A stretch of DNA of 62,075 nucleotides, taken from NCBI GenBank assembly GCA_018266215.1, contig JAFEAV010000032.1, positions 1-62,075 on the forward strand, read 5' to 3'. The first letter of the stretch is position 1, and each line of letters opens with the position of its first letter. The notes below the pieces were generated by a model that searched no databases, was not told the origin of the DNA, and was given only the letters and a program-made list of their open reading frames with translations. Position numbers and translations under genes: made by a program. The stretch is from Cyanobacteria bacterium SZAS LIN-3. Lineage in GTDB: Bacteria; Cyanobacteriota; Vampirovibrionia; Obscuribacterales; Obscuribacteraceae. Of the stretch, positions 17,973 to 26,778 are shown piece by piece.

Positions 17973-18347
17973 CTAAGCGGGTTGTTTCTGCTTGAGTTCT
18001 GATATTTCTGCACGAAGGGTGGCGATTTCAGCGCGGAGTTCATTAATCTCGGTAGAGTCGCCAAGGGCGCCCAGCGAAAAATCCGCCACTTGTCTACGAA
18101 TTTTTTCGCGTACCTGATTTTCCAAAACTTCGGAACGTTGCCAGACGTTTTGGGTGGCTTCCGAAAGAATCTGCTTGAACTTGTCGCGAGTCTCATGCAG
18201 ACGGTCTGTGCTGCTGGAGCGAGCTTCACCGGCCCTGGCGGTCCAGCTATCAAGCTCGTCTTCAATACGCTCCCTTGTCACTTCGAAAGCAGCGCTTACG
18301 AGAAAAATTATTTTGATGATCGGACGCAACACTTTGCCAACCTCCAT
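17973..18347 (-). CDS. Small coiled-coil, phasin-like protein
   Basis: 124 residues. One hydrophobic patch near the N-terminus (IIKIIFLVSAAFEV), then a long amphipathic helix region, ending in clear heptads (INELRAEIATLRAEISELK). This layout, N-terminal hydrophobic contact plus helical body and C-terminal coiled coil, resembles phasin-type proteins and genes often seen beside UbiB kinases. Family assignment is tentative. ATG at 18347. Divergent from the arginase gene; likely first gene of the UbiB transcript. An overlapping ORF at 17933-18265 in another frame is taken as a shadow. Confidence 0.6.
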   Translation of the reverse strand: MEVGKVLRPIIKIIFLVSAAFEVTRERIEDELDSWTARAGEARSSSTDRLHETRDKFKQILSEATQNVWQRSEVLENQVREKIRRQVADFSLGALGDSTEINELRAEIATLRAEISELKQKQPA

Positions 18348-18442
18348 GTGCTGAGCTCTTAGAGCCGAGCATATCTGCCTTCCGGACAGACAAAATCAAC
18401 GAAAAATTATACACTAAACGTAGTTTCTATATGCCGCCGACG

Positions 18443-18456
18443 GCAGCAATTGCTGC
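18443..18456. promoter_or_regulatory. 14-bp perfect palindrome between phasin-like gene and arginase
   Basis: GCAGCAATTGCTGC is a perfect inverted repeat, 54 bases before the arginase start and 96 bases from the divergent gene. Position fits an operator; the regulator is unknown. Confidence 0.35.
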
Positions 18457-18509
18457 ATTTCGTCACAGAAGGGCAATCGTCTTAAGTTTCCAACAAAAGG
18501 AAGGCAAGA

Positions 18510-19514
18510 GTGTCTCAAACAAAATCATCTGCCTCGAACGTCGCTACAAAGACTGCTCTCAGGGAATCCAAGGTGATGGAAAGAGCTCGCGCAGTCACCC
18601 TTATCTACTGCCCTATTCACCTGGGCGGCCCCCACGCTGGTGCCAGTATGGGTCCAGCTGCCATGAAAGTAGCGAGTGTTGTAAGTAAGATCCAGAAGTT
18701 GGGATTCAGAATCGAGCGCGAAGTCGACATTCCGGTGCCGAACGCTCTTTGTTGGTGGGAAGAAAGCACCAATCAAGCCCGCTGCGTCCCTGAGATCGGC
18801 GAGGTCAGTTTGGCTGTAGCGCAGGCGGTGGAAGAAGCTTTAGAAGCCGGTACCATTCCCATCACACTGGGCGGCGATCATTCCCTGGCCATCGGAAGCA
18901 TTGCCGGTGCATCCAATTACTACCGAAAGAAAAAAGAGGAATTCGGCGTTGTCTGGTTTGACGCACATGGCGATATAAACACGCCGGAATCTTCGCACTC
19001 CGGAAACGTTCACGGCATGCCGTTTGCGGTGTCACTTGGTGATGGTGACGAGAGACTGACCAAACTGCTGGGATTTAGCCCCAAGCTCAAAGCAAGCCGA
19101 TGTGCGTTGATTGGAATTCGAGATCTCGACGCCGACGAAATACAGTTAATAGCCAAGTCAGGAATTGCACCTTTTACGATGCGAGATGTTGACGATATGG
19201 GTATGGCTGGAATCATTCGTGAAGCTCTGGTGCGAATTAAGAGTGACGACAAGAACTCAAGTCCTCTGAAGGGACTGCATGTTTCTTTTGATCTGGATGT
19301 CATAGATCCTGATGTCGCCCCGGGTGTTAGCACGGAGTCGCGCGGTGGTCTGACTTATCGTGAGAGTCATTATGCTCTGGAGCTTTTAGCTGATACTGGA
19401 TTGGTGACTTCAATCGATATCGTCGAACTCAATCCCGCTCGAGATATTCGCAATCAGACTGCCGAACTCGCCGTTGATCTTGTGCAATCGGCACTGGGCA
19501 AAAATATATTGTAG
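18510..19514 (+). CDS. rocF: Arginase (ureohydrolase family)
   Basis: 334 residues, GTG start with AAAGGAAGG just upstream. Manganese ligands of the family are all visible: GGDHSLAIGS, WFDAHGDINTPE with SGNVHGMP, and SFDLDVIDPDVAPGVSTESRGG. The DINTPE...SGNVHGMP block is arginase-like rather than agmatinase-like. It would split L-arginine into ornithine and urea in the cytoplasm. An N-terminal extension of about 35 residues is slightly long for arginases. No urease gene is seen in the window, so urea would be excreted or used elsewhere. Agmatinase is the main alternative. Confidence 0.85.
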   Translation: MSQTKSSASNVATKTALRESKVMERARAVTLIYCPIHLGGPHAGASMGPAAMKVASVVSKIQKLGFRIEREVDIPVPNALCWWEESTNQARCVPEIGEVSLAVAQAVEEALEAGTIPITLGGDHSLAIGSIAGASNYYRKKKEEFGVVWFDAHGDINTPESSHSGNVHGMPFAVSLGDGDERLTKLLGFSPKLKASRCALIGIRDLDADEIQLIAKSGIAPFTMRDVDDMGMAGIIREALVRIKSDDKNSSPLKGLHVSFDLDVIDPDVAPGVSTESRGGLTYRESHYALELLADTGLVTSIDIVELNPARDIRNQTAELAVDLVQSALGKNIL

Positions 19515-19583
19515 GTTCTCATTTTTGCCTTTTGTGCCGGGTGCCGGCTCGGTGCTTTCGACTGCCTCTGGGCATCGAGGCTC

Positions 19584-19597
19584 AACCGATATCGGTT
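19584..19597. repeat. Palindrome AACCGATATCGGTT
   Basis: Exact copy in the 191-base gap between arginase and the transposase-derived gene, 70 bases after the arginase stop. Right flank continues CGGGTT. Could act as part of a terminator or protein-binding site. Confidence 0.9.
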
Positions 19598-19705
19598 CGG
19601 GTTATCAGTAGACCGAACTCATTTTGATTTGGCGAAAATTTCTTCCGTTGAACCTTGAACTTTTTTTTCGATCTCCTCGTTTTAGCAAATGAGAGGGGGT
19701 GCCGT

Positions 19706-20851
19706 ATGGGTTCATTCTACAATTCGTATTCTGATGATGATGATGCGCCCTCCCCGAGGGAGATTTTTGCTGCTGCATGGGACATGTTCTCGGCTATGTT
19801 TCCGACCAACGAGTCTCGTATTGAAGCTCTATATGAAAGGATTTCTGCGGCAGGAAATGTAGCTTGCAACAAATGTGGATGCATGGAACTTCAGCGAAAA
19901 TACGGAAGCCGTGTAGCGAGGTGCTCCGCATGCAAGGCCCAGGTGCATTTCACCAGCGGGACCTTCTTCCACGGGAAAAGAGCTCTGGGAGCAATTTTTG
20001 CCGTGATTTGGCTCAAGGAGCTGGGAGTCTTTTTTAGCAAGACGCAAATTCACGAGCACGCTAAAGTTGCCAGTTCGACAGCGTGGCAAATCGTGACCGA
20101 AATCGACATGCTAATCAGCGAAAGGCTTGAATCAGACGCCTCTGCCATTTCCTTTGAATCTTCACTCTTTCAACCTTTGGTATGCAAGAGAAGTTTTGCT
20201 ACCCCGGCTTTCAAACATCCGCGCGCGGAACAGTTTGAACTGGAGAAGGATCTTTACGGACCGCCGTCTCCAGGTCCTGCTGCCGCACCTGTTTCTCCTC
20301 CCTCTAAATCTACTGCGGTGATCGCTGGTTTGTCGGGAGAAGAAAAACTTGTCTTTGACCTCATTTCGGCGGGACCACTTAACTTCGAAGCCTTATTGGA
20401 AGCCACAGCAATTCCATATGGACGGCTGAGTGCTGTCCTTCTGCAACTGGAGCTCCAAGACCTTATTGAAAGGCAGCCCGGGGATGTTTATGCCGTGGTA
20501 GAGCCCAAGTCTGCGCAGCCGCAGTCGCGCCGAGCGAGGCCGACGGGTCCCAGGCACATGGCACCCCCGGGGCCGCTTCCGAGCAGTGCCAATCCTGCTC
20601 CTGCAGCCAATCGGCCATTAGATGACCTTGACGCTGAACTAGAGTCTCTTTTCACTTCTGTCGTGCGCACGCTTCACGGAGTTTCCCGTAAGTACCTGCA
20701 ACTGCATCTAGCGAGTTACTGGTGCTCCGTCGACCGTGACCGTTGGCCATCCGGCTCACTGTTTGACCTCGTCTTACATGCGTCCGCACTGAATAGGGCG
20801 TCTATCCGTGCTTTTGTAACTCCCCTGAGCGTCAAGATGATATTCGCCTGA
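19706..20851 (+). CDS. Transposase-derived fusion: IS1595-like zinc ribbon/HTH, DprA-like winged helix, IS1595-like C-terminal tail
   Basis: 381 residues from the ATG at 19706, backed by a strong GAGAGGGGG; a TTG at 19655 is in frame but weaker. Residues 54-76 are a zinc ribbon (C54, C57, C73, C76), then FTSGTFFHGKRALGAIFAVIWL and KTQIHEHAKVASSTAWQIV, matching the N-terminal part of IS1595/ISXO2-type transposases. No DDE catalytic segment follows. Instead a Pro-rich linker leads to a winged-helix-like unit (about 207-265: EEKLVFDLISAGPLNFEALL...ELQDLIERQPGDVYAVV) resembling the C-terminal domain of DprA. Residues about 315-381 (LHGVSRKYLQLHLASYWC) resemble the tail after the transposase core. 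No terminal inverted repeats seen. Likely a domesticated DNA-binding protein. Confidence 0.6.
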   Translation: MGSFYNSYSDDDDAPSPREIFAAAWDMFSAMFPTNESRIEALYERISAAGNVACNKCGCMELQRKYGSRVARCSACKAQVHFTSGTFFHGKRALGAIFAVIWLKELGVFFSKTQIHEHAKVASSTAWQIVTEIDMLISERLESDASAISFESSLFQPLVCKRSFATPAFKHPRAEQFELEKDLYGPPSPGPAAAPVSPPSKSTAVIAGLSGEEKLVFDLISAGPLNFEALLEATAIPYGRLSAVLLQLELQDLIERQPGDVYAVVEPKSAQPQSRRARPTGPRHMAPPGPLPSSANPAPAANRPLDDLDAELESLFTSVVRTLHGVSRKYLQLHLASYWCSVDRDRWPSGSLFDLVLHASALNRASIRAFVTPLSVKMIFA

Positions 20852-20898
20852 GCTCGAATGGATCTGGGCGTGCCATTTTGACCTTCGCCACTCTGAAT

Positions 20899-21324
20899 TT
20901 AGGTGAGCAGCTCTTTCAATAGCTCATCTTCTTGTTGTTTTGCGGCCAGGACTAATTGTTCGTGGTCAGTGCCTTGCGGCAGACCAAGGACTGGCGCCAA
21001 ATCTAAGTTTTGAACTTCGTTCTCGCGGTCAAAATTGGCCGCGTACTTAGCACTCCAGCCGGAACCCGGACCGATATCGGTTGAGGTTTCAGAACTACCC
21101 CCTTCCTGCCACAGCGCAACCGAGGGCAGGAATTTGTCAGCTGCACTGGTCGCAGGCATCGCAGCATTGGCTAACTGGTTTTCGGTGGCCAGTTTTTCGC
21201 CCAGCCCACTCTTGCCGCCGTCAGAATGAACGTCGACTGCATCCTTACCGGTTTTTATCTCTTCTGGCTGTCGATTTTCCATCGCTGAAACTGGCCTCAG
21301 ATTATTAAACCTGCCTGTGCTCAC
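20899..21324 (-). CDS. Small unknown protein after recQ
   Basis: 141 residues if read from GTG at 21324, 12 bases after the recQ stop; an ATG at 21282 would give 127 residues. Hydrophilic, no signal peptide, no recognised domain; C-terminus is Glu/Leu rich (KQQEDELLKELL). The palindrome copy at 21070 is translated here as TDIG. The position suggests cotranscription with recQ, but the coding nature rests on length and position only. Confidence 0.5.
   Translation of the reverse strand: MSTGRFNNLRPVSAMENRQPEEIKTGKDAVDVHSDGGKSGLGEKLATENQLANAAMPATSAADKFLPSVALWQEGGSSETSTDIGPGSGWSAKYAANFDRENEVQNLDLAPVLGLPQGTDHEQLVLAAKQQEDELLKELLT
21069..21082. repeat. Palindrome copy (one mismatch) inside the recQ-downstream gene
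   Basis: GACCGATATCGGTT, one base off the consensus at the first position. Outer arms AACC (left) and GGTT (right) keep the wider symmetry. No stop codon in any frame. Confidence 0.85.
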
Positions 21325-21336
21325 TACTAATAGTAC

Positions 21337-23199
21337 TTACCCATTATTTTGTCCAGCGGTCGCTACAAGTTTCGGATACGGACCGGGTACTACTCGTAGT
21401 TGGCCCTCGGCCACCAGGGTGTCAATCGTATCTAAGATGTCGTTATTGCTCATGTGGGAGAAGCGACCATAAGAGCTCAGTTTGGTCAGATTCTGCGTTT
21501 TCAGTTTACTGGCCTTGCTTCCGGACAATACGGAAGCGATAGTCGTTCGGCCGAATTTGCCTTTCAGCTCAGTCGCCAGTTCTAAAATTGTGGCGGAAAG
21601 GTCGTTTATTCCCGGTCTTCGCTGCTCGCGTTTGTCGCTGCTATTTGCTGTGCTTCTCGATGCGGCGCGGCCGCCAAATTTCCGGGGGCCATCGTCGGGC
21701 CTTTTGTAGAGGTCCTCAGTCGCGGGTTCATCGATCACCTTGTGGCAGACGTCGCAACCGGCGCACAGCCCGTCTAAATCTTGACCGAAGTAGGAAAGGA
21801 TTACGCGGCGGCGGCAGGTTGTACTCTGCGCGTAGCGAACGATCAAATCCAGGCGATCTTCTTCCCTTCGCTCGCGCTGCTGCAGGAATGACATGTCTAT
21901 CGAATTGGACGGGTTTTGCCCTTTAGGTGTAAGAACGATGCCGTCAGGTGCGCTGGTGACGAACTCCAGGAATTTGAACAGGTCGATGGCACTGTTGAGG
22001 GCCGAATCGTCGATTTTTACCGCGGACAGGATGTCCGTGCTGCGCAGCGGATAGGACGACTTGGCGCTGGCCCGGCGCAAAAAATTCAGGACGTCCTGCA
22101 CCTGGGCGGCGCTGGGAAAATTTCGTTTGAGCAACCAGCGCTGGGTATGAATGTCGCGAGCTTGAAAGAGCAGTGTGCACCGGGCGTCCTGGCCGTCGCG
22201 CCCGGCGCGGCCCGCTTCCTGGTAATAATTTTCCAGGGAACCCGGCAGATTGTAGTGAATGACTCTGCGCACATTGGCTTTGTCCACACCCATTCCGAAG
22301 GCCACTGTCGAGACTATGACGGGAAGCTTTTCGTCTTCGAAGGCTTTTTGCGCGCGCTGGCGGACGTGTGAGGGCAGGCCGGCATGGTAGCATCCAGCCG
22401 CTATGCCGCTCTTTTGCAGGCGTTGCGAGAGTTCTTCGGATTGTTTGCGACTGCTCGTATAAATGATTGTGGGCTGCTGATCGCTGCCCATTGCTTTGAG
22501 CACGCGCTGGTCTTTTTCGTAATCGTTGGCACAGCAAAATACCTGAAAGTGCAGATTTGGTCTGTCGAAGGAAGTCTCGACCACGGCCATGTCCGGCAGC
22601 GCCAGACTGTTGATAATATCTTGCTTTACCCGCGGCGTAGCAGTGGCGGTCAGAGCCAGCACAGTCGCCTCCGGCATAAGTGCCAGGTGATTTTTCAGGG
22701 TGCGATAGTTGGGGCGGAAATCGTGTCCCCACTGGCTGATGCAGTGCGCTTCGTCGATTACCAGGAGCGAAACGTTCAAATTTTCGACGAGGGAACGGAA
22801 GCGCGGCGAATCGAATCTTTCCGGTGCTACATAGACGAGTTTTAGGCGGCCCTGGGCGATGCCTTCCAGCCTGCGTTCGTATTCGTCGGGGGCGATGGCG
22901 CTGTTGAGCACGGTGGCGCTGGCGATACCACGACGGGTGAGCCCGCTCATTTGATCCTGCATCAGTGCTATCAGGGGCGACACCACAAGCGTAATGCCGT
23001 CCAGGGCCATGCTGGGCACCTGATAGCAAAGCGATTTGCCGTAGCCGGTGGGCAAAAGCGCCAGAGTGTGCCGTCCGTGAAGAACGTGGTCGATCACTTC
23101 CTTTTGCTTCGGCCTCAGGGATTGCAGGGCGAAATTCTCGGTCAATATGCGATCGATATCTATCGTGTGTAGCACGCGGTTGCCTCGTAAGTAAGTCAC
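21337..23199 (-). CDS. recQ: ATP-dependent DNA helicase RecQ
   Basis: 620 residues, GTG start. 3'-5' helicase of recombination and replication-fork repair. Walker A LLPTGYGKSLCYQ (near residue 50), DEAHCISQWGHDFRP (DEAH plus aromatic-rich loop), TATATPRVKQDI, and motif VI GRAGRDGQDA. The zinc-binding region (CRRRVILSYFGQDLDGLCAGCDVC) and a winged-helix RQC part follow; no HRDC domain is visible, so this is a short RecQ. Divergent from lexA, with 180 bases between, which raises the possibility of SOS control. Confidence 0.95.
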   Translation of the reverse strand: MTYLRGNRVLHTIDIDRILTENFALQSLRPKQKEVIDHVLHGRHTLALLPTGYGKSLCYQVPSMALDGITLVVSPLIALMQDQMSGLTRRGIASATVLNSAIAPDEYERRLEGIAQGRLKLVYVAPERFDSPRFRSLVENLNVSLLVIDEAHCISQWGHDFRPNYRTLKNHLALMPEATVLALTATATPRVKQDIINSLALPDMAVVETSFDRPNLHFQVFCCANDYEKDQRVLKAMGSDQQPTIIYTSSRKQSEELSQRLQKSGIAAGCYHAGLPSHVRQRAQKAFEDEKLPVIVSTVAFGMGVDKANVRRVIHYNLPGSLENYYQEAGRAGRDGQDARCTLLFQARDIHTQRWLLKRNFPSAAQVQDVLNFLRRASAKSSYPLRSTDILSAVKIDDSALNSAIDLFKFLEFVTSAPDGIVLTPKGQNPSNSIDMSFLQQRERREEDRLDLIVRYAQSTTCRRRVILSYFGQDLDGLCAGCDVCHKVIDEPATEDLYKRPDDGPRKFGGRAASRSTANSSDKREQRRPGINDLSATILELATELKGKFGRTTIASVLSGSKASKLKTQNLTKLSSYGRFSHMSNNDILDTIDTLVAEGQLRVVPGPYPKLVATAGQNNG

Positions 23200-23310
23200 A
23201 GTCTAGCTGTTGGCAGATATGAAGTAAATGCGCGCGGCCTCGGTGGCTGGCGATGCCACCATTATTTTTTGAGAGGAAAGGAAATTTTTTTGCCGCAGAT
23301 GAAATTGATC

Positions 23311-23346
23311 TCGACAAATAAGGATTGGGGTACTATACTTACGTAT
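23311..23346 (+). promoter_or_regulatory. lexA promoter with overlapping inverted repeat
   Basis: TCGACA (23311-23316), exactly 17 bases, then TATACT (23334-23339). An inverted repeat ATAC-TTAC-GTAT (23335-23346) overlaps the -10 box, a good place for autorepression by LexA. It does not match the Gram-positive SOS box. Confidence 0.5.
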
Positions 23347-23379
23347 GTGTTTTATTCGGGTGTTCTTTCTGGGGGAGTC

Positions 23380-24132
23380 ATGGTCGATACCGCAAAGCCG
23401 CTGCCAGCAAGGCAAAGAGATGTAGTTACCCTGATTGTCAAGTTGACTGACGAGCACGGGTATCCACCTACTTTGGCTGAATTGGCGACCGCCCTCGGGC
23501 TGAAAAACCGGATGACCGTCCACCAGCATGTGGCCGCCCTTAAAAAGAAGGGCCTGGTCCAGTGGGAACCGGGACTTAACCGTTCACTTCGCGTCCTGCC
23601 GGAGGGGCTGCGTCTGATCTCGCATCCGGGCGCCACTGAAGACGATTCGCAGGCTAATGTGGTCGCTTTCACCAGGCAAGAAGCGCAATTTGCTAAGGGC
23701 AAGAGCGAGAAATTCAGTGAGAGATCGAGTCATAGCGATGATTCCGACTCCTCGGCCAGACCGCGCGGCATTCCGATGGTAGGCGCAATTGCCGCAGGTA
23801 TGCCCATCGACGCTATTGAGACCTCCGATTATCTTTCAGTTGACACGCAGTATGCCAATAATTGCTTTGCCTTGAAGGTGAAGGGCGAATCAATGATCGA
23901 AGACGGCATCTATGACGGCGACTTCGTTATTGTCAAACCCAATCCCTCGCCCCTCAACGGCGAAGTTGTTGTGGCCCTGGTTGACGGCAGCGCCACCTTG
24001 AAGCGCTTCTTCAAGGAGAACGGCGGATTCCGACTGCAGCCGGCCAACAGCGAAATGCAACCTATCTTTGTCGGCCCCGATGATGACCTGAGTATTCAGG
24101 GGACCGTGGTGGCACTCTTCCGCAAAATGTAG
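23380..24132 (+). CDS. lexA: LexA repressor (S24 self-cleaving)
   Basis: 250 residues from the ATG at 23380 after GGGGGAG; upstream in-frame codons fall inside the promoter. N-terminal winged helix (about 8-62: ARQRDVVTLIVKLTDEHGYPP...VHQHVAALKKKGLVQW), a Ser/Asp-rich linker, and the S24 peptidase domain: cleavage site Ala139-Gly140 (AIAAGMPI), catalytic Ser171 (KGESMIEDG) and Lys208 (SATLKRFF). All residues for RecA-stimulated self-cleavage are present. The linker is longer than in Escherichia coli LexA. Convergent with rqcH, six bases apart. Confidence 0.95.
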   Translation: MVDTAKPLPARQRDVVTLIVKLTDEHGYPPTLAELATALGLKNRMTVHQHVAALKKKGLVQWEPGLNRSLRVLPEGLRLISHPGATEDDSQANVVAFTRQEAQFAKGKSEKFSERSSHSDDSDSSARPRGIPMVGAIAAGMPIDAIETSDYLSVDTQYANNCFALKVKGESMIEDGIYDGDFVIVKPNPSPLNGEVVVALVDGSATLKRFFKENGGFRLQPANSEMQPIFVGPDDDLSIQGTVVALFRKM

Positions 24133-24137
24133 AGCGC

Positions 24138-26066
24138 TCAGCGCTCATTGCTGAAAAGCTGTTTCATTGCCTTCGGCATCGGCCTGGCTGTGTCGACTTC
24201 GATGGTCCGCTCCATCTCGTATTTGACCAGACCCGGTTTGTCTTTCGCCAGTTTGCGCACGTACTTGCACTGGGTGTAGACAACCCGCACCTTAGAACCA
24301 TGCGTGGCTTTTGACAGACGTGCCGCTATCTGCGCCGCTTCAAAAATCGTCGTCTGGGGCGGCTCTTGTTTGGACGAAGGAATGCGAATCAAAACGTGCG
24401 CCCCGCCCTGGCCCAGAACGTGGAACCAGAGATCGTTCGGTTGCGCCAGGCGCGAGAGCAGATAGTCGTTTTCGTTGCGATTGCGACCGACATAAATTGT
24501 CCAGCCGTCGGTTGACTGCACGCTGAGAATTTTCGAGTCGCCGCCCTTCTTCGGTTTGACTTTGGGCTTGACGATTTCGTGAGCTTTTCGACCGCTGATG
24601 CTTTCTTTCAGTGCGCGCAGTTCCATCAGACCTTTAGCGGCATCGACTTGCAAGAGCTGGGATTCCAGTGTGCCTCGTCTGACCTGCGCTTCGTTCACCG
24701 ATTGGCTGGCAGCACCATGGCGGGCCCGGCTTTTGGCGTACTGGCGATAATAGGTCTGCGCATTTTGGGCGCTGGACAGGCTGGGATTGAGCTTGATTTT
24801 GATTTTGCTGCCGTTGCCCTCGGCAAAAATATCATCGGTTTCGAACACTTCCTGTCCGGTTTCAATTTCAGTCAGATGAGCCAGAATCAGATCGCCGTAT
24901 TTTTTGAGATTGCCGATCTCTTGATCGCCCTGAACGTGTGCCGAAGCCATTTTCACCCGGGCGTCGATCTTGGTCAGTTCCTGGGAAATTTCGGCTTTCA
25001 GACGTTCGCGCAACTGATTGCACTGTTCGCTTATTTCACAGGAGCGGAAATATTCTTCAATCAGATCGTTGACCGAAGGAAATGATTTTATCTCCGCGGC
25101 TGCGCCGGTCTGCGCGCTGGTGGGCACCGGCAGCCAGCCCAGGACCGAATAGCGGCTCAAGTCCGCGAGCACAAAAGGTTTGTAGCTGTCGGTGGAACGC
25201 ATCTGGACGATTTTTTCGGCCAGTTTCTGTCCTGCGCCGTCGGTGGTGCACGCGCGAGAGGCTTCTGACGGCAGACCTGCTGCCGCGACCAGTTCTTCGC
25301 AGAGGTGTCGGCCCGCGCCGGTGAAAGTGGCGATCAGCCATTGCTCAACAGTGACCGGCAGTGGTGGGACTCCGGCAGCCGGGTCCGGTGCTTGTTTTTC
25401 TGGGGCCGGTGCGCTTTTGATGCGGGCGGCAAATTCGTCGAAGTATTCCAGAAATTTGCTCTCTTCGACGGTGTACAGACTCGGTCTGTCCTGGCTGGGT
25501 GGTCTCTCGTAGCGCAGCCCGGCGGCGATTTCGCGTTGCCGACTCATATCTTTTGTGACGTTGTGCGAGGCGCAGATGACCTTGCCGCTGGCCTTGTCCC
25601 AGAAAACCAGATTGCTGTGTCGCCCCATGATTTCCGCCGTCAATATCTTGATGGAGGCGGTGCCGACTTCGTCGGTGCACGAAAAGACCAGGTCGACGAT
25701 GCGCTCACCGGTGGGTTGATCCGCTGCGACCAGAGTGGCGCCGGCCAGGTGCTTGCGCAGCAGCAGGCAAAAGTTGGGGACTGATGTGTTTGTACCGTAT
25801 TTCGAAATGTAGCGGTCGGTCATTGGGTCGTAAGGCGCCCGCACGTCTTTGTTGGCCTTAATCGTCTGATTCATCTGCACCAGGCACATGCGCCCATGGA
25901 CCGATTGGGCGGAAATGAAAAGTGAGGTGATTCCCATCTTTCCGCGCAGGGATATGAGAACCTCGTCGCGACCAAGCTGAGAAACACGGTCAACTTTGCG
26001 GTTGACTATGAGTGGGCGGGCTTCTGTGAGAACTGCCCTGATGGATAGCGCATCAAATGGTTGCAT
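24138..26066 (-). CDS. rqcH: NFACT-family ribosome quality control protein
   Basis: 642 residues. N-terminal NFACT-N domain (FDALSIRAVLTEARPLIVNRKVDRV, DEVLISLRGK), a long coiled-coil middle (about 350-480) and the C-terminal NFACT-R domain (STDGWTIYVGRNRNENDYL ... PNDLWFHVLGQGGAHVLIR). Bacterial homologues (RqcH/FbpA) bind the obstructed large ribosomal subunit and add alanine tails to stalled chains. Often annotated as fibronectin-binding protein. ATG at 26066; 57 bases from the divergent gmk. Confidence 0.93.
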   Translation of the reverse strand: MQPFDALSIRAVLTEARPLIVNRKVDRVSQLGRDEVLISLRGKMGITSLFISAQSVHGRMCLVQMNQTIKANKDVRAPYDPMTDRYISKYGTNTSVPNFCLLLRKHLAGATLVAADQPTGERIVDLVFSCTDEVGTASIKILTAEIMGRHSNLVFWDKASGKVICASHNVTKDMSRQREIAAGLRYERPPSQDRPSLYTVEESKFLEYFDEFAARIKSAPAPEKQAPDPAAGVPPLPVTVEQWLIATFTGAGRHLCEELVAAAGLPSEASRACTTDGAGQKLAEKIVQMRSTDSYKPFVLADLSRYSVLGWLPVPTSAQTGAAAEIKSFPSVNDLIEEYFRSCEISEQCNQLRERLKAEISQELTKIDARVKMASAHVQGDQEIGNLKKYGDLILAHLTEIETGQEVFETDDIFAEGNGSKIKIKLNPSLSSAQNAQTYYRQYAKSRARHGAASQSVNEAQVRRGTLESQLLQVDAAKGLMELRALKESISGRKAHEIVKPKVKPKKGGDSKILSVQSTDGWTIYVGRNRNENDYLLSRLAQPNDLWFHVLGQGGAHVLIRIPSSKQEPPQTTIFEAAQIAARLSKATHGSKVRVVYTQCKYVRKLAKDKPGLVKYEMERTIEVDTARPMPKAMKQLFSNER

Positions 26067-26123
26067 GGTGGGTCAAGGTAAGGTTTAATAGCTGACAATT
26101 TATCAAACTCGCGGGGGTTTTTT

Positions 26124-26756
26124 ATGAACGCCGGCGAACCGCTTACAAAACTTGGTCCCGAAGCGGAAATGGCCGATACTCGAATAAAGGGTGACTTGCT
26201 AGTGATTACCGGTCCGTCCGGGGTCGGCAAGGGGACGCTTGTCGAGCGCATTATCGAGCGAGTCGATCATCTCAAGCAGTCGGTTTCCGTTACCACCAGG
26301 CCGATGCGCCCTGGTGAGAAGGAAGGCCAATCCTATTTCTTCCGCACCAGAGCCGAATTTGAAGCCATGGTCAAAAATGGCGAATTCATGGAATGGGCTG
26401 AATTTGCCGGACATCTCTACGGCACACCCCGGGCCTGGGTCTACGAACAGCTGAACGAGGGCGAAGACGTCATCCTCGAGATTGAAGTGCAGGGCGCAAA
26501 GCAGGTGCATAGCCTGTATCCGCCGGCTGTGCTCATTTTTATCTCGCCTCCTTCCTTCGAAGAACTCGAGGAGAGGCTGCGCCTGCGTGGCACCGAGAGT
26601 GAGGAAAAAATTCAGCAAAGGCTGGCTAAAGCCAGGGAAGAGCTCCTTGAGCGCAACATTTTCCAATATGAAGTAGTTAACGATGTCCTGGACTCGGCTG
26701 TTACCAAGCTGGTCCATATCGTGTATGCTGAGCGGTATCGTTTAAATACAGCCTGA
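26124..26756 (+). CDS. gmk: Guanylate kinase
   Basis: 210 residues. Phosphorylates GMP to GDP. P-loop VITGPSGVGKGTL (near residue 27), SVTTRPMRPGEKEGQSYFF, EFAGHLYGTP, ILEIEVQGAKQV and RLRLRGTESEEKIQQRL are all family hallmarks. The start at 26124 gives about 18 extra residues; the ATG at 26169 is a possible alternative. Followed at 22 bases by rpoZ, the order common in bacteria. Confidence 0.96.
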   Translation: MNAGEPLTKLGPEAEMADTRIKGDLLVITGPSGVGKGTLVERIIERVDHLKQSVSVTTRPMRPGEKEGQSYFFRTRAEFEAMVKNGEFMEWAEFAGHLYGTPRAWVYEQLNEGEDVILEIEVQGAKQVHSLYPPAVLIFISPPSFEELEERLRLRGTESEEKIQQRLAKAREELLERNIFQYEVVNDVLDSAVTKLVHIVYAERYRLNTA

Positions 26757-26778
26757 CAGACGAGGGGTAACCTTCTAA

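Noticed and set aside
19706..20851. Active insertion sequence
   Set aside because: No DDE residues, terminal inverted repeats or target duplication seen around the gene.
21944..23317. 457-codon frame overlapping recQ on the same strand
   Set aside because: Different frame inside recQ; Arg/Pro/His-rich junk composition.
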